64,000 nucleotides of DNA from Grimontia kaedaensis (GTDB lineage: Bacteria; Pseudomonadota; Gammaproteobacteria; Enterobacterales; Vibrionaceae), in NCBI RefSeq assembly GCF_023746615.1, contig NZ_CP082275.1, positions 2,790,001 to 2,854,000 of the forward strand. Direction: 5' to 3'. Made by a program: the position numbers and the translations under genes. Under the pieces are notes generated by a model. It was not told where the DNA came from, did no database searches, and saw nothing but the letters and a program-made list of their open reading frames with translations. Each line of letters begins with the position of its first letter. The first letter of the stretch is position 1. Below are positions 1-8,958 of this stretch, piece by piece.

Positions 1-1
1 C

Positions 2-1150
2 TCTGACAAGCGTTTTTACCTTAATGCCCAGCCAGTCGGCACTGGCCCTTTTACTGACATTAAAGCCTTTAGCAGCAACAACATCGTTCAATGCCGTAAC
101 CCTTATTACTGGCAACAGGATAAGCTCAAGGTTGACTGTATTCGCTATCCCCAAGTCAAAAGTAACGATGAGCTTATCAGCCGTCTCAGTAACGGAGAAT
201 TTGACTGGGCGAGCGCCTTTATTCCAGATATTGAACGTAACTACGCATCCTATTCGCGTGATTACCATTATCACCACAAACCCTCCACCATCGTCAGCCT
301 CATGTTTAACTTCAAACATCCGAATGACGAAATGCGCAAAGTTATTCAGGACGTACGTTTCCGACGTGCTGTCTCAATGAGCCTTGCCCGAGATCTTTTC
401 ACCAATGTGGCAGTTTTTGGGCAAGGTGAAAAAGCGGCTTTTGCCAGTGGTATGGAGTCAAAATTTGAGGACTGGGTGCCAAATTCGGCCGCAGAGCAGC
501 ATCTTTACTACATTCGCTTTCATCCTAAGGCTGCTTCACGCCTGCTTGATGAGCTGGGTTTAGAAGATATTGATGGCGACAGATTCCGCGAGTTACCCTC
601 CGGCGAGCCACTTACACTGCGGATTATCGCTCCTAGCGGTTGGAGTGACTTTATCTCCGCCGCCAATGTAGCTGCCGAGATGTTTGCGGCAGTGGGCCTT
701 CGTGTAAAAACGGAAGTTTTGCCTTTCCCTGAGTATGAAGCCCGGATGGCGGAAGCGGACTATGACCTTAGCATCACCAATTACTTTTCCGGCCTAACAC
801 CGTTCAAGTATTTTAACTCAGCGTTTAACAGCGCCTACCAAACCCCGACCTCTCCGCGCTTCGCGCAGCACTTTTACAAAGACGATGAAATCGATGGGTT
901 ATTGGCGGATTTCCTGCTTCAAACCGAGCCTCGGAAGCAGCGCGAGGTTATCAGAAAGCTGCACCTTCTTGTTGCTGAGCAGCAAGTTACCGTGCCGCTT
1001 TACTACAAATTGGAAACCGTTGAATTCACCACGACCCGCTATAAGGGCTGGAGAAAACATATTGATGGCACTCCAAATGTTCCACCGATTTGGCACACAG
1101 AGAGACCAAGGCTGATCCAGCTTTTGGAACTGGAACCCGTTGAGCCTTGA
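2..1150 (+). CDS. ABC transporter substrate-binding protein, SBP_bac_5 type (5' truncated)
   Basis: The reading frame is open from the window edge to the TGA at 1148-1150, giving about 382 residues without a start, so this is the C-terminal part of a longer protein. The motif TGPF near the beginning, followed by an R-N-P-Y-Y-W segment, is the hallmark of extracellular solute-binding family 5 (DppA/OppA/NikA-like). The end, with a PLYY motif after a helix rich in K and R, matches the usual C-lobe of that family. Members bind peptides, nickel or oligosaccharides in the periplasm and hand them to an ABC permease. A regulator of the SgrR type, which fuses an N-terminal HTH domain to such a binding domain, cannot be excluded because the N terminus is missing. 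The ligand is unknown. Confidence 0.75.
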   Translation, partial: SDKRFYLNAQPVGTGPFTDIKAFSSNNIVQCRNPYYWQQDKLKVDCIRYPQVKSNDELISRLSNGEFDWASAFIPDIERNYASYSRDYHYHHKPSTIVSLMFNFKHPNDEMRKVIQDVRFRRAVSMSLARDLFTNVAVFGQGEKAAFASGMESKFEDWVPNSAAEQHLYYIRFHPKAASRLLDELGLEDIDGDRFRELPSGEPLTLRIIAPSGWSDFISAANVAAEMFAAVGLRVKTEVLPFPEYEARMAEADYDLSITNYFSGLTPFKYFNSAFNSAYQTPTSPRFAQHFYKDDEIDGLLADFLLQTEPRKQREVIRKLHLLVAEQQVTVPLYYKLETVEFTTTRYKGWRKHIDGTPNVPPIWHTERPRLIQLLELEPVEP

Positions 1151-1223
1151 GTAGAAAAAGAAATGTCCAACTTTACGGGGTCACTTCAAAACGCTCGGGC
1201 TTTTATTTATTGGATATGCGTTA

Positions 1224-2381
1224 CTATTTACCCATCAAATCCAGGGTTTTAAGCCACACATCAGCATCACTATTAGGATCAAGAAGCTTCAAGCGCTCGT
1301 AGGCCGAACGTGCGAGTTCCAGCTGATTGGTTTTCATCGCGCTGTAACCAAGAATTTCCCATAAGAATGGGTCTGTATGTCCACCCATGTCGATGCCGAG
1401 TTGTGCCACCTTTGCTGTATCTTCCCATCGCTGTAGTTGGGAAGCGATTCGTGTTTGTGCTTTAACCAAATAAAGCTCTGGCTCTTTGTTCAGCACAGAA
1501 ACCACTTCCCAGGCTTCGGCCCATTCCTTAGCCTGAATATGGTACTGAAGCTTTCGTTTCAGTACCTCGCGGTTGACCGTAACCGATTCTGAACTGATGC
1601 CTTGGTTCAACAAGCGCTTGGCCTGATCGATATCCCCAAGCATACTCGCATACTGGGACATATTGAGGTAGTCCGCCTCTGTCAGTTCAGCACCAGCTTT
1701 GACTTCAGCCTGTAAGGTTTTCAGCGCTGCTCGGACTTCACCCAAAGCGGCATAGGATGCTGCTTTTTTGCGTTGCCAGCGAACATCATGACCATACTTG
1801 TCCTGAATCACTCGTGTAGTGTTAATCAACGCACGATGCTGTTGTAGCTGTTCTTCACTTAAAAGCTTAATCTGCCAGATAAACTCCGGCACATTGCCAT
1901 AACGGGCAATAATAGCGTTAGCCTGTTTTAACGCTTCTTCATATCTCTTTTCGCTGAACAGCGCACGGGTATAAAGGTGCTCAACCGGCTGGAAGGTAGG
2001 AAACTCAGCCAGATACGTTTTACCGTATTGAATGGCAACTTCCGGACGGCCACGTTTCATTGAGAGCGACACCAGCGCGCCCAGTACGTCTTGCCTTAAA
2101 CTTTCTGGTAATTTTCGGTATTCCAGCGCTTTGGTGTAGGCGAGATACGCGCGGTTGTAGTCACCTTCATTCAGATAGATGTAACCGAGCAACCGCTGAT
2201 GTAGTGCATTCTGCTCCTCGTTATCCGCAACAATCGCCTTAGCCAGATCGGCTGCTTTATCGACCTCATCATTAGAGAGCAGAGTTTCGATACGATTCAG
2301 GTGACGGGCAAAATCCGGATCACTGGCAAACGCCGGTAAACTTGCACAAAACAGCAATACGCCAACACCAAAAAGTTTCAT
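1224..2381 (-). CDS. Exported TPR-repeat protein
   Basis: This encodes 385 residues. The start ATG at 2381 is preceded by a GAGGG ribosome site. Residues 1-19 form a signal peptide ending in PAFA, so the protein is probably periplasmic. The rest is almost wholly helical, with tetratricopeptide-like pairs, clearest at about residues 65-90 (LGYIYLNEGDYNRAYLAY) and at the C terminus (LGYSAMKTNQLELARSAYERL). TPR domains act as protein-binding scaffolds; the partner here is unknown. The gene is transcribed away from ycaO, with a shared 160-bp upstream region. No specific family beyond TPR was recognised. Confidence 0.75.
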   Translation of the reverse strand: MKLFGVGVLLFCASLPAFASDPDFARHLNRIETLLSNDEVDKAADLAKAIVADNEEQNALHQRLLGYIYLNEGDYNRAYLAYTKALEYRKLPESLRQDVLGALVSLSMKRGRPEVAIQYGKTYLAEFPTFQPVEHLYTRALFSEKRYEEALKQANAIIARYGNVPEFIWQIKLLSEEQLQQHRALINTTRVIQDKYGHDVRWQRKKAASYAALGEVRAALKTLQAEVKAGAELTEADYLNMSQYASMLGDIDQAKRLLNQGISSESVTVNREVLKRKLQYHIQAKEWAEAWEVVSVLNKEPELYLVKAQTRIASQLQRWEDTAKVAQLGIDMGGHTDPFLWEILGYSAMKTNQLELARSAYERLKLLDPNSDADVWLKTLDLMGK

Positions 2382-2543
2382 ATCCCTCAGCCAATAACGA
2401 TTTGATATCTCGAATATAACTTAGATTAGACACACTGCGCCTGTAAAAACGTCTATTTTTTGCAGGGACGCAACATATCTACCGTGGCGTCTTACAAGCG
2501 GGCTCTATATACTCCGCGCCTTCTTATAAATACTGAGAATCCC

Positions 2544-4295
2544 ATGAAAACCTATATCCCTGGTAAAGACGCTGCGCTCGAAGAGTCCATCAACAACTTT
2601 GAAGCTAAATTGACAGCTGCCGGTTTCAACGTTGAGCCTGTTTCCTGGCTTAACCCTGTACCGAATGTCTGGTCAGTTCACATCCGTGATGTAGATGCAC
2701 CAATGAACTTTACCAACGGAAAAGGCGCCAGCAAGAAAGCCGCTCTGGCCTCTGCGCTCGGGGAGTATTTCGAGCGTCTTTCATGCAACTATTTCTATGC
2801 GGATTTCTATCTGGGTGAAGAGATCGCACAAGCACCATTCGTTCATTACCCGGACGAGAAATGGTTTCCCCTCACTGATGACGACATGCTGCCAGAAGGT
2901 CTGCTCGATAATGACATGCGCGCATTCTACGATCAGGAAGAAACCCTGATGGCGAGCGATCTGGTCGATCTTCAATCGGGCAATGAAGAGCGCGGGATCT
3001 GCGCGCTGCCGTTTATCCGCCAGAAAGATCAGCAGACCGTTTACGTGCCAATGAACATTGTCGGTAACCTCTATGTTTCTAACGGTATGTCAGCGGGTAA
3101 TACTGCGACCGAAGCGCGCAGCCAGGCGCTGTCTGAAGTGTTTGAGCGAGCCATTAAAAACCGCATCATTGCTGAGCGCATCAGCATGCCGGAAATTCCT
3201 GCAGAAGTTATTGCCCGCTTCCCTACTATTGAGGCTTCTATTGAAGCCATGCAGGCAGAAGGTTTCCCGATTACGGTTTATGACGCCTCCATGGGCGGTC
3301 AGTACCCGGTTGTTTGCGTGACTTTGTTTAACCCCAACAATGGCACTTGCTTTACCTCTTGGGGAGCACACCCTCGCTTCCAGGTGGCTTTCGAGCGCAC
3401 TGTGACCGAACTCCTTCAAGGCCGCAGCCTGAAAGATTTGGACGTTTTCGAAGCACCATCCTTCCATGATGAAGATGTGGCTGACCACCACAACCTGGAA
3501 ACACACTTCATTGACTCATCAGGCACGGTTTCTTGGGATATGTTTAAGTCCACACCGGATTACGAATTCACTGAGTGGAACTTCGAAGGTACTTCAGAAG
3601 GAGAAGTCTCCTGGCTTCTCGGTAAGCTTCATGCAGAAGATGCGGATGCGTATATTGCCGATTACAGCCACCTTGGCGTGAACTGTTGTCGTGTGATTGT
3701 GCTAGGCTGGTCTGAAATATACCCACCTGAAGAAGTACAGCTTAGCAATAACAACCGCGGTACCGATCTACGTGATGCTATGTCCATGCTGCTCGCAACG
3801 GGTTTCAGTGATGAATCGGTTGAGTCTCTGTTTGATGTGCTGGAGATGTCAGACTTTGATGAAAGCTACATGGTGTGTGAATTGATGGGAGTACTACCTG
3901 ATACAGGTACCGCTTGGAAATCACTCACCATTGGCGAACTGAAATGTTTACTGGCGCTGGCGATGGGTGACATGGAAACAGCACAGGATTTAGCGACCTG
4001 GAGCTTGGAATACAATACAACCATCTACAGTCAGGAACGCATCATGTTTATGCGCTGCCTGATCGCAAGCCTCGAATTGGCTCAGGATGAAGCACGTGAT
4101 GCCGCAGAATACCGTCGCGCATTTGGTTTTGTGTACGGCGAAAGCATCACCGAAGCCGTTTGGAGTTCAATCTGTGGTGATCTCCGCTTCTATGGCCTTG
4201 AACTTGAGAATGCAAATTTAACCTCGTTCGGAGTGCATCAGAAACTTCTGGCCTCCTACGAAAAACTCCAACAAGCAAAAGCCAACGCTGCGTAA
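2544..4295 (+). CDS. ycaO: YcaO domain protein (RimO-associated type)
   Basis: The ATG at 2544 gives 583 residues, close to the roughly 586 of E. coli YcaO. It begins MKTYIPGKDAALEESI, and the segment WLNPVPNVWSVHIRD followed by FTNGKGASKKAALASALGEY is nearly identical to the E. coli protein. Residues 1 to about 400 hold the YcaO ATP-binding fold, with GNTATEARSQALSEVFER as part of the nucleotide site; the remainder is a helical C-terminal extension. YcaO enzymes activate backbone amides with ATP. E. coli YcaO has been linked genetically to RimO-dependent methylthiolation of ribosomal protein S12, but its exact reaction is unsettled. A longer in-frame extension upstream is less likely because homologues begin here. 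As in E. coli it lies upstream of the pyruvate formate-lyase genes. Confidence 0.93.
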   Translation: MKTYIPGKDAALEESINNFEAKLTAAGFNVEPVSWLNPVPNVWSVHIRDVDAPMNFTNGKGASKKAALASALGEYFERLSCNYFYADFYLGEEIAQAPFVHYPDEKWFPLTDDDMLPEGLLDNDMRAFYDQEETLMASDLVDLQSGNEERGICALPFIRQKDQQTVYVPMNIVGNLYVSNGMSAGNTATEARSQALSEVFERAIKNRIIAERISMPEIPAEVIARFPTIEASIEAMQAEGFPITVYDASMGGQYPVVCVTLFNPNNGTCFTSWGAHPRFQVAFERTVTELLQGRSLKDLDVFEAPSFHDEDVADHHNLETHFIDSSGTVSWDMFKSTPDYEFTEWNFEGTSEGEVSWLLGKLHAEDADAYIADYSHLGVNCCRVIVLGWSEIYPPEEVQLSNNNRGTDLRDAMSMLLATGFSDESVESLFDVLEMSDFDESYMVCELMGVLPDTGTAWKSLTIGELKCLLALAMGDMETAQDLATWSLEYNTTIYSQERIMFMRCLIASLELAQDEARDAAEYRRAFGFVYGESITEAVWSSICGDLRFYGLELENANLTSFGVHQKLLASYEKLQQAKANAA

Positions 4296-4317
4296 TAACG
4301 TTTTGCGATCTTGCACT

Positions 4318-4363
4318 GAAGAAGTCTGTACCGGGGAAACGGGCACAGGCTTCTTCTTTTTCT
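4318..4363 (+). terminator. Rho-independent terminator after ycaO
   Basis: A 12-bp arm (GAAGAAGTCTGT, 4318-4329) pairs with ACAGGCTTCTTC (4345-4356) with one G-U pair, and is followed by a T-rich tail. It separates ycaO from the downstream pfl genes. Confidence 0.85.
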
Positions 4364-4728
4364 TCAAGTACACCATGCGTAAAAAGCGATTAACACCTCC
4401 ATTTCATTGCAATTTAGTGCATTTTTGTTGCACATCTCCCGCACCACTTTTGGTAATTTTATTTCAGAAATCAAAATAAATTCGGTAAAAACGGCAATAT
4501 CTTTATCATTTATATCGTTTTCCGTTTCTAGCAACTTTCAAATTCTGTAATTTATTTTCACGAAAATGATTTAGATCAAATTTGCTTAGGGGAGGTTTGT
4601 TAGTATGTTTGTAACGCATTTTTGGCTCCCGGCCTCACCTCTCTCAGCAGCGCATTCATTGCGGAATAAAAGCTAAAACCCGCGGGGAGCGAAACCAGTT
4701 CTGTTTGCTTTTGTACGAAGAGGACTTT
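4364..4728 (+). promoter_or_regulatory. Upstream control region of the DUF3360 transporter gene with an FNR-like site
   Basis: This AT-rich stretch has no convincing gene. It contains ATGAT TTAG ATCAA at 4566-4579, which differs from the FNR consensus TTGAT-N4-ATCAA at one base. The site lies about 150 bp before the ATG at 4729. Anaerobic activation of this locus is expected from E. coli, where FNR and ArcA drive focA-pflB. The start of transcription was not identified. Confidence 0.5.
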
Positions 4729-6273
4729 ATGTCAACTCAAGCTCCATCAGAGCGCATCGGCGATAAGGCGCAAAGCGAGTATCAAGCTAAGCACCGACCT
4801 GCCTCAGAGTTCGCGACCCGTTCAGATTACCTGGACCACGAACTTCAAATCATGAACCCGCGCCGCTGGAAGCTAAACCTTCCTGGCCGCGATTTCCGTT
4901 TCGAACTCGAAGACCTCGTTCCTGCACTGGCGGGTACCATCGGCATTATCGCGATGTACTCAGCAGTCATGATGTCCTGGGCTGATGGCCTGACCCAAGC
5001 TTGGGATCACATCAATCTGGGTAAAGAGTTCGCAATCGAAGTAGCACGTGTAGAGATGCTTATCCCAGCCCTGCTGTTCTGTGTGCTTGCCTCTGGCTTT
5101 ATCAACCCTCGCGCTAACCTTGCCGGTAACCACGGCCCAATGATCCCGCTGATCGGTACCATTGCGCTGGCTGGTGCTCACCCTCTTGCGCTTGCATTGC
5201 TGCTGGGTATGTTCGGCTTGATGCTGAGTTACTTCAAAGGGGGCTCCAAACTAGTGAACCTCACCAGTGAAGGGGTTGCCGGCGGTCTTCTTATTTTCCT
5301 CGGTTTCACCGGTGCAATGAGCCAAATCGCAGACATCCAAACTTGGGCAAAAGGCCTTGAGTCTGCAACCGTCGCAAAAGGCAGCATGGGTTATGTTGGC
5401 CTTGTGGTTCTGGCTGTGAACGTGGTGCTTTACGCTATGCTTGCGCGCATCGGTAAACGCTGGTTGGCAATCCCTGCCTGTGCATTCACTGGTCTGATTG
5501 CAGCACTGGCGCTGGGCGCTGGCTTCGATCTGACTTTCACCACTGAAATGGGTCTGCCTAACCTTAACCCTGTTTACTGGTGGGGTAGCACAGAGCAAGG
5601 TTGGATGCTGGGCCTGCCGAATCTGCAGCACTTCATCGCCTCTCTGCCATTTGCGATTCTTGCTGTAGCTATGTGGTCTCCTGATTTCCTTGGCCACCGT
5701 ATTTTCCAAGAGTTGAACTATCCGAAGAAAACCGAAAAAGTGCTGATGGACGTGGATGACACAATGACTATGTGTTCTATCCGCCAGATGGTTGGTACTG
5801 CCGTAGGTGGCGGTAACATCACGTCTTCTTGGGGTACTTACATGATCCCTGCAGCAATTGCGAAGCGTCCAATTCCTGCTGGTGCGATTCTGCTGGGCTG
5901 TTTGGTGATGTTCATCGCTATCCTTGGCTTCCCAATGGACGTAGCAGTATGGCCACCGGTAATGCGTATCGCACTGCTGGTAGGTGTATTCCTGCCGCTG
6001 CTTGAAGCGGGTGTTCAGATGGTTCGTGAAACGAAGGATTCGCAATCAGCAGGTATCTGTATCTTCGCATCAATGGTTGCTAACCCAGTACTGGCTTGGG
6101 CACTTGCAATGCTGCTCGACAACAATGGTCTCATTGGTGACAAAGCGCGCGCGAAAAAACTGTCTTTCGTAGACCGTATCGTGATTCCAGGTTCAGTATT
6201 GGTTATCTGTCTGGTTGCTATGCTCGCGGTTGGTATGCTGGAAGATCAGTTCGGCATCCCTGCTCTGATGTAA
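4729..6273 (+). CDS. DUF3360 family multi-pass membrane transporter in the pfl locus
   Basis: The ATG at 4729, preceded by GAAGAGGA, gives 514 residues. After a soluble N terminus of about 65 residues there are roughly 12 hydrophobic segments. The protein is about twice the length of the formate channel FocA and shares none of its motifs. The general layout, with a glycine/alanine-rich half containing NLAGNHGPMIPL and a later segment GGGNITSSWGTYMIP, resembles the SulP/NCS2 (uracil-xanthine permease) superfamily. From memory I place it in DUF3360, a family found in vibrios. It occupies the place of focA directly upstream of pflB, so a role in moving formate, pyruvate or a related anion is a fair inference but is unproven. 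A perfect hairpin follows the gene, so transcription into pflB may be partial. Confidence 0.7.
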   Translation: MSTQAPSERIGDKAQSEYQAKHRPASEFATRSDYLDHELQIMNPRRWKLNLPGRDFRFELEDLVPALAGTIGIIAMYSAVMMSWADGLTQAWDHINLGKEFAIEVARVEMLIPALLFCVLASGFINPRANLAGNHGPMIPLIGTIALAGAHPLALALLLGMFGLMLSYFKGGSKLVNLTSEGVAGGLLIFLGFTGAMSQIADIQTWAKGLESATVAKGSMGYVGLVVLAVNVVLYAMLARIGKRWLAIPACAFTGLIAALALGAGFDLTFTTEMGLPNLNPVYWWGSTEQGWMLGLPNLQHFIASLPFAILAVAMWSPDFLGHRIFQELNYPKKTEKVLMDVDDTMTMCSIRQMVGTAVGGGNITSSWGTYMIPAAIAKRPIPAGAILLGCLVMFIAILGFPMDVAVWPPVMRIALLVGVFLPLLEAGVQMVRETKDSQSAGICIFASMVANPVLAWALAMLLDNNGLIGDKARAKKLSFVDRIVIPGSVLVICLVAMLAVGMLEDQFGIPALM

Positions 6274-6280
6274 ATATGGC

Positions 6281-6306
6281 TTGGGCAGCCTTAACTGGCT
6301 GCCCAA
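6281..6306 (+). terminator. Perfect hairpin between the DUF3360 gene and pflB
   Basis: Ten-base arms TTGGGCAGCC (6281-6290) and GGCTGCCCAA (6297-6306) pair perfectly around a six-base loop. No run of T follows, so it may be a weak terminator or a 3'-end stabiliser that lets pflB be expressed separately. Confidence 0.5.
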
Positions 6307-6471
6307 ATTACTGTTCATAAATTGGCTAGAAAGCGTAAAATCAAACGCGTTTTGAAAGACCGTTTTTGCTTTTACAGTTTTTATTGATCGTGTACGACCA
6401 CTGGCTCAACGGTGGAGCGACATTAAAGTCGCTAAGTACTTGTTTTCTTCTACTAAAAAGGTAGGTACAAC

Positions 6472-8748
6472 ATGTCTGAGCAATTTGCTAAAGCATGGGA
6501 AGGTTTCGCTGACGGCGAATGGCAGAACGAAGTTAACGTTCGTGACTTCATTCAGAAGAACTACACCCCTTACGAGGGCGACGAGTCTTTCCTTGTCACT
6601 GAAGGTACTGAAGCAACTAACAAGCTTTGGGAAAAAGTGATGGAAGGCATCAAGCTTGAGAACTCAACTCACGCGCCTGTAGACTTCGACACTTCTGTAA
6701 TCTCTACCATTACTGCTCACGACGCAGGCTACATCAACAAAGATCTGGAAAAGATCGTTGGTCTGCAAACTGAAGCTCCTCTGAAACGTGCAATCATGCC
6801 AAACGGCGGCGTTCGCATGATCGAGGGTTCTTGCAAGGCTTACGGCCGTGAGCTGGACCCAATGGTTTCAAAAATTTACTCGGAATACCGCAAGACTCAC
6901 AACCAAAGCGTTTTCGATATCTACACGCCAGATATCCTGAAATGTCGTAAGTCTGGTGTTCTGACTGGTCTGCCTGACGCATACGGCCGTGGTCGTATCA
7001 TCGGTGACTACCGTCGCGTAGCACTGTACGGTGTAGACTTCCTGCTGAAAGACAAAGCGAAGCAATTCCACTCTCTGCAAGAGAAACTGGAAGCAGGCGA
7101 CGATCTGCAAATGACCATGCAGCTTCGTGAAGAAATCCAAGAGCAATACCGCGCTCTGAACCAGATGAAAGAAATGGCTGCGAAATACGGCTACGACATC
7201 TCTGGTCCTGCAACTAACGCACAAGAATCTGTTCAGTGGCTTTACTTCGGTTACCTGGCTGCCGTTAAGTCTCAAAACGGTGCTGCAATGTCACTGGGTC
7301 GTACTTCTACGTTCCTTGACGTTTACCTTGAGCGTGACATAGCTGAAGGCAAGATCACTGAAGTTGAAGCGCAAGAAATCATCGACCACTTCGTGATGAA
7401 GCTGCGTATGGTTCGCTTCCTGCGTACTCCTGAGTACGATGAGCTGTTCTCTGGCGACCCAATCTGGGCAACAGAATCAATGGGTGGTATGGGCTGTGAC
7501 GGCCGTACGCTGGTCACACGTACTAACTTCCGCTTCCTGAACACTCTGTACACTATGGGTCCAAGCCCAGAGCCAAACATCACTGTACTGTGGTCTGAGC
7601 AACTGCCTGACGGCTTCAAGCGTTTCTGTGCGAAAGTATCTATCGATACTTCTTCTATCCAGTACGAAAACGATGACCTGATGCGTCCAGACTTCGACAA
7701 CGATGACTACGCAATCGCTTGTTGTGTATCTCCACAGGTTGTTGGTAAACACATGCAGTTCTTCGGCGCACGTGCGAACCTGGCGAAAACGCTGCTGTAT
7801 GTAATCAACGGCGGTGTTGACGAAAAACTGAAGATGCAGGTTGGTCCTAAGCAAGATCCAATGACTGACGAAGTTCTGGACTTCGACAAAGTTTGGAATG
7901 GTCTGGACAACTTCATGGATTGGCTGGCGAAGCAGTACGTCACTGCGTTGAACGCTATCCACTACTCACACGACAAGTACAGTTACGAAGCGTCTCTGAT
8001 GGCCCTGATGGATCGTGACGTTTACCGTACTATGGCTTGTGGTATCGCTGGTCTGTCTGTAGCCGCTGACTCACTGTCTGCTATCAAGTACGCAAAAGTG
8101 AAACCAGTTCGTGACGAAGACGGCATCGCAATCGACTTCGAAATCGAAGGCGACTATCCGAAATTCGGTAACAACGATTCACGTGTTGATGACATCGCAT
8201 GTGAAATGGTTGAGAAGTTTATGAACAAGATTCGTAAACTGAAAACTTACCGCGATGCAGTACCGACTCAGTCTATCCTGACCATCACTTCAAACGTTGT
8301 GTACGGTAAGAAGACGGGTAACACGCCAGACGGTCGTCGTGCAGGCGCGCCATTCGCACCAGGTGCAAACCCAATGCACGGCCGTGACGAGAAAGGTGCA
8401 GTAGCCTCTCTGACTTCTGTCGGTAAACTGCCATTCGCACACGCTAAAGACGGTATCTCTTACACCTTCTCTATCGTGCCTAACGCACTGGGTAAAGACG
8501 GTGACACGCAGAAAGCTAACCTTGCTGGTCTGATGGATGGTTATTTCCACCATGAGTCTGGTATCGAAGGCGGTCAGCACCTGAACGTTAACGTTCTGAA
8601 CCGTGATACGCTGGAAGACGCAGTTAAGCACCCAGAGAAGTACCCACAGCTGACTATCCGTGTATCGGGTTACGCCGTTCGCTTTAACTCTCTGACTGCT
8701 GAGCAGCAGAAAGACGTTATCGCACGTACTTTCACTGAATCTCTGTAA
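6472..8748 (+). CDS. pflB: Pyruvate formate-lyase (formate C-acetyltransferase)
   Basis: This glycyl-radical enzyme converts pyruvate and CoA to formate and acetyl-CoA in the cytoplasm during anaerobic growth. The product has 758 residues, near the 760 of E. coli PflB. The adjacent catalytic cysteines are Cys417-Cys418 in the motif IACCVSPQ. The radical-bearing glycine is Gly733 in RVSGYAVRF near the C terminus. The start ATG follows an AAGGTAGGT ribosome site. The activating enzyme gene pflA lies 1.6 kb downstream, separated by a REC-EAL gene. Acetyl-CoA made here feeds Pta and AckA, encoded at 34-38 kb. Strong preference for frequent codons suggests high expression. Confidence 0.98.
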   Translation: MSEQFAKAWEGFADGEWQNEVNVRDFIQKNYTPYEGDESFLVTEGTEATNKLWEKVMEGIKLENSTHAPVDFDTSVISTITAHDAGYINKDLEKIVGLQTEAPLKRAIMPNGGVRMIEGSCKAYGRELDPMVSKIYSEYRKTHNQSVFDIYTPDILKCRKSGVLTGLPDAYGRGRIIGDYRRVALYGVDFLLKDKAKQFHSLQEKLEAGDDLQMTMQLREEIQEQYRALNQMKEMAAKYGYDISGPATNAQESVQWLYFGYLAAVKSQNGAAMSLGRTSTFLDVYLERDIAEGKITEVEAQEIIDHFVMKLRMVRFLRTPEYDELFSGDPIWATESMGGMGCDGRTLVTRTNFRFLNTLYTMGPSPEPNITVLWSEQLPDGFKRFCAKVSIDTSSIQYENDDLMRPDFDNDDYAIACCVSPQVVGKHMQFFGARANLAKTLLYVINGGVDEKLKMQVGPKQDPMTDEVLDFDKVWNGLDNFMDWLAKQYVTALNAIHYSHDKYSYEASLMALMDRDVYRTMACGIAGLSVAADSLSAIKYAKVKPVRDEDGIAIDFEIEGDYPKFGNNDSRVDDIACEMVEKFMNKIRKLKTYRDAVPTQSILTITSNVVYGKKTGNTPDGRRAGAPFAPGANPMHGRDEKGAVASLTSVGKLPFAHAKDGISYTFSIVPNALGKDGDTQKANLAGLMDGYFHHESGIEGGQHLNVNVLNRDTLEDAVKHPEKYPQLTIRVSGYAVRFNSLTAEQQKDVIARTFTESL

Positions 8749-8768
8749 TCTGAGTATTCATTAAATTG

Positions 8769-8797
8769 AAAAGCACCTCCTCCGGGAGGTGTTTTTT
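8769..8797 (+). terminator. Rho-independent terminator after pflB
   Basis: CACCTCC (8774-8780) pairs with GGAGGTG (8785-8791), followed by six T. It ends the pflB transcript before the REC-EAL gene. Confidence 0.9.
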
Positions 8798-8958
8798 ATG
8801 CCTGTTTCAAAAGGAAATGGCACTCTAGCCCCTCCCTCTAACCGCATTGCGTTCTGTCGACGCTCGTAAAATTAACGACCATACTGAACCAAGCTGTTCT
8901 ATCACAACAACTTTCGCATCGCCCTTCGATGCAACCATGTGCGCTTTAGGGGAACGCA

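Noticed and set aside
5251..6045. Open frame of 264 codons antisense to the DUF3360 gene
   Set aside because: The composition is unlike a real protein, with many His, Arg and Thr, and it lies wholly within a membrane protein gene.
4729..6273. Annotation as focA
   Set aside because: The protein is far longer than FocA and lacks its motifs.
6380..6400. Possible FNR site before pflB (TTGAT half-site)
   Set aside because: Only the left half matches; the right half does not, so it is not reported as a site.
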